A stretch of 64,000 bases of DNA from Massilia sp. Bi118. GTDB taxonomy: Bacteria; Pseudomonadota; Gammaproteobacteria; Burkholderiales; Burkholderiaceae_D. A model generated the notes under the pieces. It did no database searches, was not told the origin of the DNA, and was given only the letters and a program-made list of their open reading frames with translations. The position numbers were made by a program, and so were the translations under genes. The stretch is taken from NCBI RefSeq assembly GCF_918697865.1, contig NZ_CAKKMV010000009.1, positions 124,001 through 188,000 on the forward strand, read 5' to 3'. Numbering within the stretch: the first letter of the stretch is position 1; each line of letters starts with the position of its first letter. Positions 55,478-62,991 of the stretch are shown here, in pieces.

Positions 55478-57646
55478 ATGAAACAGCCACTCCGCCTCAT
55501 CGTCGCGGCAAGCATCGCGCTTGCCTATGCAGCCACCGCCATCCCGGCCGTTGCCGCGCCTGCCGCCTCCGCCCCTGCCTCCATCAACGTCCTCGACGCC
55601 TCGAATCCCTTCGCCAGGGCCAGCACGCTGCCCTTCCACTACCCGGCCTTCGACAAGATCAAGGACGAGCATTTCAAGCCGGCCTTCGAAGTCGGCATGC
55701 GCGTGCATCTGCTGGAAGTCGAGGCGATCGCCAACAACCGTAACGCGCCGACCTTCGACAACACCATCGTCGCGATGGAGCGCGCGGGCCAGCTGCTGTC
55801 GCGTGTGGCGACCACCTTCTCGAACCTGCAGGGTGCGAACACCAACGACAACCTGGATGCGATCGACCGCGAGATGTCGCCGAAGCTGGCCGCGCACCAG
55901 GACGCGATCTTCATGAACGACAAGCTGTGGAAGCGCGTGAAGACCCTGTACGACAAGCGCGACAACCTCAAACTCGACGCCGAGTCGAAGCACCTGCTGG
56001 AGCGCTACCACCGCGACTTCGTGCGCGCCGGCGCCAAACTGTCGGCAGCGAACAAGGAGAAGCTGAAGGCGTATAACGGCGAGATCGCCAGCCTGCAGTC
56101 GACCTTTGCCCAGAACGTGCTGAAGGAAGCGAATGCTTCGGCCCTGGTGGTCGATACCCGTGCCGAACTGGCCGGCCTGTCCGACGCCGAGATCGACGCC
56201 GCAGCAGCGGAAGCGAAGAAGCGCGGCCTGGACGGCAAGTTCGTGATCGCGCTGGCGAATACCACCGGCCAGCCGCTGCTGTCCTCGCTGACCAACCGCG
56301 GCACGCGCGAACGCCTGATGGCGGCCTCGCTGGCACGCGGCAGCCACGGCGGCGACTTCGACAGCCGCGAGCTGGTACAGCGCCTGGCCAAACTGCGCGC
56401 CGAGAAGGCGACCCTGCTGGGCTACCCGAACTTCGCGGCCTATTCGCTGGAAGTCGAAACCGCGAAGAACCCGGAAGCCGTGAATAAACTGCTGGGCGAG
56501 CTGGCGCTGCCGGCCGTGAACAACGCGAAGCTCGAAGCTGCCGAGATCCAGAAGGTGATCGATGCGGAGAAAGGCGGCTTCCAGGTCGCGGCGCAGGACT
56601 GGGCCTTCTACACCGACAAGGTGCGCCAGCAAAAATATGCCTTCGACGAGAGCCAGCTGAAGCCCTACTTCGAGTTGAACAACGTGGTGCTGAACGGCGT
56701 GTTCTTCGCCGCGAACAAGGAGTTCGGCATCAGCTTCAAGGAGCGCAAGGACCTGCCGGTGTACGACCCGGACGTGCGCGTGTTCGACGTCTTCGACGCC
56801 GACGGCAAGCAGCTGGCGATCTTCATCATGGATTACTACGCGCGCCCGAACAAGCAGGGCGGCGCCTGGATGAACGAGTACGTGACGCAATCGACGCTGC
56901 TGGGTAACCACCCGGTGGTGGCGAACCACCTGAACATTCCGAAGCCGCCCGCCGGCCAGCCGACCCTGCTGACCTACGACGAGGTGCGCACCGCCTTCCA
57001 CGAATTCGGCCACGCGCTGCACGGCATGTTCTCGAACGTGAAGTACCCGACCTTCGGCGGCGCCAATACGCCGCGCGACTTCGTCGAGTATCCGTCCCAG
57101 GTCAACGAGATGTGGGCGACCTGGCCGGAAGTCCTTGCCAACTACGCCAAGCACTACCAGACCGGCGCGGCCATGCCGCAGGAGCTGCTGGACAAGGTGC
57201 AGGCCTCGAAGAAATTCAACATGGGCTACATCACGACCGAGTACCTGGCGGCCTCGCTGCTGGACCAGCGCTGGCACCAGCTGACGCCCAAGCAGATCCC
57301 GAGCGACGTGCTGGGCTTCGAAGCGGCCGCCCTGAAGGATGCGGGCGTGGACTTCGCGCCGGTGCCGCCGCGCTATCGCACGACCTACTTCTCGCACAGC
57401 TTCTCGCTCGGCTATTCGGCCGGCTACTACGCCTACCTGTGGAGCGAAAAGCTGGATGCGGACACGGTCGAGTGGTTCAAGGAGAACGGCGGCCTGCTGC
57501 GCAAGAACGGCGACCACTTCCGCCAGACCCTGCTGTCGCGCGGCGGTTCGGCCGATGCGATGGACCTGTTCCGCAATTTCCGCGGACGCGATGCGCAGAT
57601 CCAGCCGCTGCTGGAGCGCCGCGGCCTGACCGGCACCCAACAATAA
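55478..57646 (+). CDS. M3 family oligopeptidase (Dcp-like), exported, copy 1
   Basis: 722 residues from the ATG at 55478; GTGs at 55460 and 55466 are less likely. Signal peptide MKQPLRLIVAASIALAYAAT ending near AVAAPA. Zinc motif FHEFGHALHGMF near residue 510, and ligand Glu in DFVEYPSQVNEMWATWPE. The C-terminal RYRTTYFSHSFSLGYSAGYY segment carries substrate-binding tyrosines. Compared with cytoplasmic OpdA/Dcp, the signal peptide suggests periplasmic cleavage of peptides. A close paralog follows after 22 bp. Confidence 0.93.
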   Translation: MKQPLRLIVAASIALAYAATAIPAVAAPAASAPASINVLDASNPFARASTLPFHYPAFDKIKDEHFKPAFEVGMRVHLLEVEAIANNRNAPTFDNTIVAMERAGQLLSRVATTFSNLQGANTNDNLDAIDREMSPKLAAHQDAIFMNDKLWKRVKTLYDKRDNLKLDAESKHLLERYHRDFVRAGAKLSAANKEKLKAYNGEIASLQSTFAQNVLKEANASALVVDTRAELAGLSDAEIDAAAAEAKKRGLDGKFVIALANTTGQPLLSSLTNRGTRERLMAASLARGSHGGDFDSRELVQRLAKLRAEKATLLGYPNFAAYSLEVETAKNPEAVNKLLGELALPAVNNAKLEAAEIQKVIDAEKGGFQVAAQDWAFYTDKVRQQKYAFDESQLKPYFELNNVVLNGVFFAANKEFGISFKERKDLPVYDPDVRVFDVFDADGKQLAIFIMDYYARPNKQGGAWMNEYVTQSTLLGNHPVVANHLNIPKPPAGQPTLLTYDEVRTAFHEFGHALHGMFSNVKYPTFGGANTPRDFVEYPSQVNEMWATWPEVLANYAKHYQTGAAMPQELLDKVQASKKFNMGYITTEYLAASLLDQRWHQLTPKQIPSDVLGFEAAALKDAGVDFAPVPPRYRTTYFSHSFSLGYSAGYYAYLWSEKLDADTVEWFKENGGLLRKNGDHFRQTLLSRGGSADAMDLFRNFRGRDAQIQPLLERRGLTGTQQ

Positions 57647-57668
57647 AACGATTTATACCGGAGAGAGA

Positions 57669-59792
57669 ATGAACCGTTCCTACATCCTGGCCTTCGCCGT
57701 CACCGCGGCCGTGGCCACCTTCGCCCACGCAGCACCATCCCGGCTGCCGGACTCGAATCCCTTCGCCAAGCCGAGCACCCTGCCGTTCCAGTACCCGGCC
57801 TTCGACAAGATCAAGAACGAAGACTTCGCGCCGGCCTTCGAGGAAGGCATGCGCCAGCATTCGCTTGAAATCGACGCCATCGCCGCTAGCCGCGCCGCGC
57901 CCACTTTCCAGAACACCATCGTCGCGATGGAGCGTTCGGGCCAGCTGCTGAATCGCGTCTCGACCGCCTTCTACAACCTGGTCGGCGCCAACACCAACGA
58001 CACCTTGAATGCGCTGGACAAGGAACTGGCGCCGAAGCTGGCCGCGCACAGCGACAAGATCCGCCTGAACGAAAAGCTCTACAAGCGCATCAAGACCCTG
58101 TACGACAAGCGCGACACCCTGCACCTGGACGCCGAGTCGGCCTATCTGCTGCAGCGCTACCACACCGACTTCGTGCGCGCCGGCGCCCAGCTGTCCGCCA
58201 GCGACAAGGTCAAGCTGAAGGCCTACAACGGCAAGATCGCGGGCCTGCAGACCCAGTTCAGCCAGAACGTGCTGAAGGAAGCGAACGCCTCGGCCCTGGT
58301 GGTCGACAGCCGCGAGGAACTGGCCGGCATGTCGGACAAGGCGATCGACGTCGCCAGCGCGGAAGCGAAGAAGCGCGGCCTGGACGGCAAGTTCGTGATC
58401 CCGGTCGTGAACACCACGCAGCAGGCGCCCTTGTCCGTGCTGACAAACCGCGCCACCCGCGAAAAGCTGCTGGCGACCTCGATGGCGCGCGGCAGTCATG
58501 GCGGCGAATTCGACAACCGCCAGGTGGTGCTGGAACTGGTGAAGACGCGCGCCGAGCGTGCGAAGCTGCTGGGCTATCCGAACCACGCGGCCTACATGCT
58601 GGAAGACCAGACCGCGAAGACCACCGGCGCCGTCAACAAGCTGCTGGCCGAATTCGCCAGACCGGCCGTGAACAACGCGAAGAAGGAAGCGGCCGACCTG
58701 CAGAAGGCGATCGACGCCGAAGGCGGCAAATTCCAGGCTGCCGCCTACGACTGGAACTACTACAGCGACAAGGTACGCGCCCAGCGCTACGCCTTCGACC
58801 AGAGCCAGCTGCGTCCCTACTTCGAGTACAACCGCGTGCTGATCGACGGCGTGTTCTTCGCTGCCACCAAGGAATACGGCATCACCTTCAAGGAACGCAA
58901 GGACCTGCCGGTATACGATCCGGACGTGCGCGTGTTCGACGTCTTCGACGCCGACGGCAAGCAGCTGGCGATCTTCCTGCACGACCCCTACGCGCGCGCC
59001 AACAAACGCGGCGGCGCCTGGATGAATGCCTATGTCGGCCAGAACACCCTGCTGGGCACGCACCCGGTGATCGCGAACCACCTGAACATCCCGAAGCCGG
59101 CCGCCGGCGAGCCGACCCTGCTGACCTACGACGAAGCGCGCACCATGTTCCACGAGTTCGGCCATGCGCTGCACGGCATGTTCTCGAACGTGAAGTACCC
59201 GCGCTTCTCGGGCACCCGCGTGCCGCGCGACTACGTCGAGTTCCCGTCGCAGGTCAACGAGATGTGGATGGCCTGGCCGGAAGTGCTGGCCAACTATGCG
59301 AAGCACTACCAAACCGGCGCGCCGATGCCGAAGGAACTGCTGGACAAGGTGCAGGCATCCGCCAAGTTCAACGAAGGCTACCGCACTACCGAGTACCTGG
59401 CGGCTTCGATGCTGGACCAGAGCTGGCACCAGCTGCGCCCGGACCAGATCCCGGCCGACGTGCTGGGCTTCGAAGCCAAGGCCCTGCATGACGCCGGCGT
59501 CGACTTCCCGCTGGTCCCGCCGCGCTACCGCACGACCTACTTCTCGCACGTGTTCTCGGGCGGCTACTCGGCCGGCTACTACGGCTACCTGTGGGCCGAG
59601 AAGCTGGACGCCGACACCGTCGAGTGGTTCAAGGAAAACGGCGGCCTGACGCGCAAGAACGGCGACCGCTTCCGCCAGATGCTGCTGTCGCGCGGCGGCA
59701 CCATGGATGCGATGGACATGTACCGCAACTTCCGCGGCCGCGATGCGAAGATCGAGCCGCTGCTGGAGCGCCGCGGCTTGACCGGTAACTGA
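57669..59792 (+). CDS. M3 family oligopeptidase (Dcp-like), exported, copy 2
   Basis: 707 residues with signal peptide MNRSYILAFAVTAAVATFAH ending AHAA; GGAGAG at 57660-57665 sets the start. It follows copy 1 nearly block by block: FHEFGHALHGMF, DYVEFPSQVNEMWMAWPE, RYRTTYFSHVFSGGYSAGYY. The two are a tandem duplication of a periplasmic oligopeptidase, presumably co-transcribed, with differences spread through the length that may give different peptide preferences. Confidence 0.93.
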   Translation: MNRSYILAFAVTAAVATFAHAAPSRLPDSNPFAKPSTLPFQYPAFDKIKNEDFAPAFEEGMRQHSLEIDAIAASRAAPTFQNTIVAMERSGQLLNRVSTAFYNLVGANTNDTLNALDKELAPKLAAHSDKIRLNEKLYKRIKTLYDKRDTLHLDAESAYLLQRYHTDFVRAGAQLSASDKVKLKAYNGKIAGLQTQFSQNVLKEANASALVVDSREELAGMSDKAIDVASAEAKKRGLDGKFVIPVVNTTQQAPLSVLTNRATREKLLATSMARGSHGGEFDNRQVVLELVKTRAERAKLLGYPNHAAYMLEDQTAKTTGAVNKLLAEFARPAVNNAKKEAADLQKAIDAEGGKFQAAAYDWNYYSDKVRAQRYAFDQSQLRPYFEYNRVLIDGVFFAATKEYGITFKERKDLPVYDPDVRVFDVFDADGKQLAIFLHDPYARANKRGGAWMNAYVGQNTLLGTHPVIANHLNIPKPAAGEPTLLTYDEARTMFHEFGHALHGMFSNVKYPRFSGTRVPRDYVEFPSQVNEMWMAWPEVLANYAKHYQTGAPMPKELLDKVQASAKFNEGYRTTEYLAASMLDQSWHQLRPDQIPADVLGFEAKALHDAGVDFPLVPPRYRTTYFSHVFSGGYSAGYYGYLWAEKLDADTVEWFKENGGLTRKNGDRFRQMLLSRGGTMDAMDMYRNFRGRDAKIEPLLERRGLTGN

Positions 59793-60292
59793 TCATCCAT
59801 GGCAGCGGCAACATCGGCGCCTTCGCGTCGCTGCTGCTGCCGCTGCCCGCAGATTCTTCCTCACGCTGCATCCTGGCAGCGTCATCGCTTTCCCCTGCCA
59901 TTCCAACTCCTCGCACAGCGGTATTGACAGCCTGCGGCTGCTGTGTTGCGCCCACGTAACATAGTAAATTTTTTTTGCAAATGTGAAATTTGGAGAGATT
60001 GGTTGCTGATCAGTACGCTATTCTGTGTGCATGGAGAATGGCTGTCGAGCCATCGACTTATATCGCCTATTAATATTTATTAAAAGGGGATATGGAATAT
60101 ATTTGCCTTTTATTATTTTTGTAAATACCCATAATAAGAAACAAAAATAAATAATTAAAAAAGGTTGACGCAGGTTTTTTTAGAAAATAATATTTTCAAC
60201 AAGGCGGCGGTGAATTGCCCGATTCTAGATAAGAAGAAGGTTTTATTATTAATTGCCAAAGCTGATTTTCCTAAACCTGAAAGGATTTGAAA
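59793..60292. other. AT-rich leader region of the peptide cluster
   Basis: About 500 bp without a gene. The first 160 bp are GC-rich like the chromosome; from about 59960 to 60290 the DNA turns sharply AT-rich (runs such as AAATTTTTTTTGC and ATAAATAATTAAAAAA). It contains the promoter at 60165-60193 and an untranslated leader of about 90 bases before the first peptide. The composition break suggests the peptide cluster was acquired or is under nucleoid-protein silencing. Confidence 0.6.
60165..60193 (+). promoter_or_regulatory. Sigma70-type promoter of the peptide cluster
   Basis: TTGACG (5 of 6 consensus) at 60165-60170 and TAATAT (4 of 6) at 60188-60193 are exactly 17 bp apart. Transcription would start near 60200, about 93 bases before the first peptide ATG. 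No other good promoter was seen before the three peptides. Confidence 0.6.
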
Positions 60293-60433
60293 ATGCGCGA
60301 ATTGAATATCGAAGAAATGGAAATGATCAGCGGTGGCGCGGAAGCTGGCTGCTCGGTGACCACCACCACGACCACCAATGCCGACGGCTCGAGCACGAGC
60401 AAGACCACCTGGGAATGCCACGTCAAGTCGTAA
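60293..60433 (+). CDS. Colicin V-type double-glycine peptide, copy A (46 aa)
   Basis: 46 residues with AAAGGA 9 bp before the ATG. The leader MRELNIEEMEMISGG has the same length and pattern as the colicin V leader (MRTLTLNELDSVSGG), with cleavage expected after Gly-Gly by a C39 peptidase. The 31-residue core begins AEAGCSVTTTTTTNADGSS and ends WECHVKS. It has Cys5 and Cys27 (possible disulfide), a run of six Thr, and little hydrophobic character, unlike known pore-forming class II microcins. Copies B and C follow and differ at nine and ten residues. Function as a toxin, signal or surface peptide is unknown. Confidence 0.85.
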   Translation: MRELNIEEMEMISGGAEAGCSVTTTTTTNADGSSTSKTTWECHVKS

Positions 60434-60467
60434 TTGCATAACTTATACAAACAAACTGGAGACGAAA

Positions 60468-60608
60468 ATGCGTGAACTGAATATCGAAGAAATGGAAATG
60501 ATTAGCGGCGGCGTGGAAGTCGGCTGCTCGAAGACCACCACCACGACCACCAACAAGGATGGCTCGACCACGACCGTCACGACATACGAATGCCACGCCA
60601 AGTCGTGA
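60468..60608 (+). CDS. Colicin V-type double-glycine peptide, copy B (46 aa)
   Basis: 46 residues, ATG at 60468 with GGAG at 60458-60461. The leader is identical to copy A. The core VEVGCSKTTTTTTNKDGSTT ends YECHAKS, keeping Cys5, Cys27, the Thr run and an Asn-x-Asp-Gly turn. Changes from A are mostly conservative except two added Lys. The cysteines, the Gly before the first Cys and the Glu-Cys-His end are conserved in all three, so they are probably under selection. Confidence 0.85.
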   Translation: MRELNIEEMEMISGGVEVGCSKTTTTTTNKDGSTTTVTTYECHAKS

Positions 60609-60640
60609 TTGCATAATTCAAAAATAAACCGGAGACGAAA

Positions 60641-60781
60641 ATGCGTGAACTGAATATCGAAGAAATGGAAATGATCAGCGGCGGCGTGGAAGTCGGCTGC
60701 TCGAAGACCACCACCACGACCACCAACAAGGATGGCTCGACCACGACCGTCACGACCTACGAATGCCACGCCAAGGCATAA
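60641..60781 (+). CDS. Colicin V-type double-glycine peptide, copy C (46 aa)
   Basis: 46 residues, ATG at 60641 with GGAG at 60631-60634. It differs from copy B only in the last residue (Ala for Ser), and the DNA is nearly identical, so B and C arose by a very recent duplication. The same promoter serves all three, raising peptide dose. A hairpin 33 bp after the stop separates it from the ClpP-like gene. Confidence 0.85.
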   Translation: MRELNIEEMEMISGGVEVGCSKTTTTTTNKDGSTTTVTTYECHAKA

Positions 60782-60813
60782 GTCGTTGATGTAGCGGGAG
60801 ATTATCTCTCGGA

Positions 60814-60838
60814 AAGGCTCGGCCGCGTGCCGGGCCTT
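60814..60838 (+). terminator. Hairpin after the peptide genes (attenuator or partial terminator)
   Basis: AAGGC-T-CGGC pairs with GCCG-G-GCCTT around a CGCGT loop, with a weak T tract (TTGTTG) after it. It would let the peptides be made in excess over the downstream processing and export genes. Confidence 0.45.
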
Positions 60839-60881
60839 GTTGCAGATGTACTCGGAAAGCTATTCGCGAAAGTCTCGGATC

Positions 60882-61622
60882 ATGAAGTTTTTGTTGACGA
60901 TGTTGCTGTTCCTGGGGCTGGTCCCGGGGGCTCAGGCCGGCTGGGAGCGGGTCTCGGCAGATACGATCAGGTTTTCCGGGGATATCAATCCCGGCTCGTA
61001 CAAGGAATTCCTTGAGGTGTCGAAGGGCGGCTATAAGAATGTGGTGTTGCAGAGTTTCGGCGGCACGCCGTTGACCGCGCTGAAAATTGCCGAGGATATT
61101 TCGAAAAATAATGTAAAAGTCGAGATTGACGGCTACTGTTTCTCGGCTTGCGCAAATTATCTGGCATTGGCCGGCAAGACACTGGTTCTTCCTTGCGACG
61201 CATTGCTGGGCTGGCATGGTTCTCCCACGCTGGAGTCGGATGAAGAGATCGCCAGGAAAAATGAAATGCTCGATTATCCGTTTGAATTGACGCGGGCATA
61301 TCAGAAATGGGTTGGCGAATTCCGTGCGAGGGAAAACAGGTTTTATCGGTCCGTGAAAGTCGATCCTGCGTTGTTACAGGACTCGGTCGCGGTCCCGTCC
61401 GGGGAAAATATCAAGCCGAAGGTCAGTTTTACTCTCGATGAAGAATCCGGGGAGTTTTCGGTTACCCGCTCGGCGACATTATGGATTCCCCTGCCGGATA
61501 CGCTCGAAACCTATGGCGTGTCCACCAGCGGATTTTGCCGGCGTTATACCCGCGAAGATATAAAAACCATTCTCAAGCAGCGCGGGATGAGCGCGATCGC
61601 TTTTTCTTCGGGCCGTAAATAA
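60882..61622 (+). CDS. Periplasmic ClpP/S49-fold protein (COG3904-like) in the peptide cluster
   Basis: 246 residues from the ATG at 60882, giving the signal peptide MKFLLTMLLFLGLVPGAQAG. The segment VVLQSFGGTPLTALKIAEDI (about residues 54-73) resembles the oxyanion-loop strand of ClpP/SppA-type proteases. GYCFSACANYLALAG places a candidate nucleophile at Ser88, followed by Ala as in that fold, and GWHG gives His112. The rest is charged and ends in a polar helix. Such proteins are predicted periplasmic serine proteases, but activity is unproven here. Position between peptides and exporter suggests a role in maturation, quality control or immunity. Confidence 0.7.
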   Translation: MKFLLTMLLFLGLVPGAQAGWERVSADTIRFSGDINPGSYKEFLEVSKGGYKNVVLQSFGGTPLTALKIAEDISKNNVKVEIDGYCFSACANYLALAGKTLVLPCDALLGWHGSPTLESDEEIARKNEMLDYPFELTRAYQKWVGEFRARENRFYRSVKVDPALLQDSVAVPSGENIKPKVSFTLDEESGEFSVTRSATLWIPLPDTLETYGVSTSGFCRRYTREDIKTILKQRGMSAIAFSSGRK

Positions 61623-61707
61623 AAGCCGGCCTCAAATGTTAAATCGACTTATTCGAGCTGCATAAAACCGGCCCGGAGGCAATGCCGGGCGTGGTATCCG
61701 ACAAGAC

Positions 61708-62976
61708 ATGAACCCGCCTAATCAACCCCTTTTTCGTACCGAGTCGATCGAGCATGTCAGCGCGAAGCAATATGGCACAGTCATCCTGGCGCGCACGGTC
61801 AGCCATCATTTTCTGACGGCCCTGTTCGTCGTCATCGGCTTGGCAATCGTGGCCTTCTTTATTGCCTTCGACACGACCCGGAAGGCGCAATGCCAGGGAA
61901 TCCTGATTCCATCGACCGGTGTCATCAAGATCACGTCTAACCAGAACGGCGTCATCAAAGAAAAGCGCGTCGCGGAAGGCACGCTGGTCAAGGCCGGCGA
62001 CGTGCTGTTCGTACTGTCGAGTGAGCGCAGCAGTGTGGACTCTGCCTCCACAGAACAGGCGGTGTCCGCGTTTCTGAAGGAGCGGCGAAACAGTTTCGAG
62101 GCCGAATTACAGCAATCGAATCTGCAGTCGCAGCAGCGGGTCGATGCTGCCCGCCGGCGCGTTCAGGAGCTGACACAGGAGGGCGCCTATATCGCAGACC
62201 AGATCGCTTTGCAGCAGCGCCGTGTCGTGTTGGCGGAGCAGGCGCAAAAGCGGTATGGCGACTTGCTGACAGCCAGGTATATTTCGGCGGCCCAGTTTCA
62301 GGACAGGCAGGTGGAATTCCTCGACCAGCAACAGAAGCTGGCTGACCTCCAGCGGGCACAGGCGGCGACCAGGCGAGACCTGAGTACGGCGCAGGATGAT
62401 ATCCGCGACAAGGAGCTGCAGGCACAGCGCGACGCCGGCGCACTGCGGCGCAGTGTCTCCAGCCTCGAGCAGGACCTGACCGAGAACGAGGCGCGCCGCG
62501 AAATCCTGGTGCGTGCACCGCAGGATGGCATGGTGACCGCCATCACGATGGAACGCGGCCAGGCGGTGAGTGCGACGACGGTCCTTGCCTCGATCCTTCC
62601 GGCGGGAGCGGCACTGGAAGCCGAAATTTATGCGCCGTCGCGTTCGGCCGGATTCGTCAAGTCGGGCATGCCGGTCATGCTGAGGTACCAGGCCTACCCC
62701 TACCAGAAATTCGGCCAGTATCCAGCCGTCGTGCGCGAGGTTGCAAATACCTCGCTCCGTCCCGACGAGCTGACCTTACCCGGCGCAGCACCTGGCGCCG
62801 CGGCCGAGCCGCTGTACCGTATCAGGCTGACGCTCGACAAACAAACGGTCCAGGCGTACGGCAACGTCCTGCCGCTGAAGTCCGGCATGCTGGTGGACGC
62901 CAGTATCGTGCTGGAGCACCGCCGTCTGTACGAATGGGTGATCGAACCCCTGCTCAGTATTTCGGGAAAAATCTAA
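61708..62976 (+). CDS. HlyD/CvaA-type periplasmic adaptor of a peptide exporter
   Basis: Links the inner-membrane ABC transporter to a TolC-type outer-membrane channel. 422 residues: a short cytoplasmic start, a transmembrane helix (about residues 34-55), a lipoyl half-motif (TSNQNGVIKEKRVAEGTLVKAGDVLFVL, described here by position about 75-103 in pieces), a long coiled coil (about 105-260), the second lipoyl half (APQDGMVTAITMERGQAV), and a beta-barrel domain. This layout matches CvaA/MchE rather than efflux-pump adaptors. It stops 15 bp before the exporter gene. Confidence 0.92.
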   Translation: MNPPNQPLFRTESIEHVSAKQYGTVILARTVSHHFLTALFVVIGLAIVAFFIAFDTTRKAQCQGILIPSTGVIKITSNQNGVIKEKRVAEGTLVKAGDVLFVLSSERSSVDSASTEQAVSAFLKERRNSFEAELQQSNLQSQQRVDAARRRVQELTQEGAYIADQIALQQRRVVLAEQAQKRYGDLLTARYISAAQFQDRQVEFLDQQQKLADLQRAQAATRRDLSTAQDDIRDKELQAQRDAGALRRSVSSLEQDLTENEARREILVRAPQDGMVTAITMERGQAVSATTVLASILPAGAALEAEIYAPSRSAGFVKSGMPVMLRYQAYPYQKFGQYPAVVREVANTSLRPDELTLPGAAPGAAAEPLYRIRLTLDKQTVQAYGNVLPLKSGMLVDASIVLEHRRLYEWVIEPLLSISGKI

Positions 62977-62991
62977 CGGACCGGCCCACCC

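Larger units (their letters stand above)
60434..60781 (+). repeat. Tandem duplication of the peptide unit (copies B and C)
   Basis: Two direct repeats of about 174 bp (60434-60608 and 60609-60781) cover spacer, ribosome site and peptide gene. Both spacers share ATTGCATAA near the start and GGAGACGAAAATG before the gene; the middle of the spacer differs. The unit containing copy A is a more diverged third member. Confidence 0.85.

Noticed and set aside
59629-59955. Minus-strand open frame starting in the gap after the second M3 peptidase
   Set aside because: Half of it is antisense to the M3 gene, no ribosome site or domain is seen, and its composition is typical of a GC-bias frame.
60443-60769. 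Minus-strand open frame across peptide copies B and C
   Set aside because: It only mirrors the tandem repeat (its product is itself repetitive); the plus-strand peptides have ribosome sites and conserved leader/core structure.
60293-60781. Tandem repeats read as a CRISPR array
   Set aside because: The repeats are about 174 bp and coding; there are no short repeats with unique spacers anywhere in the window.
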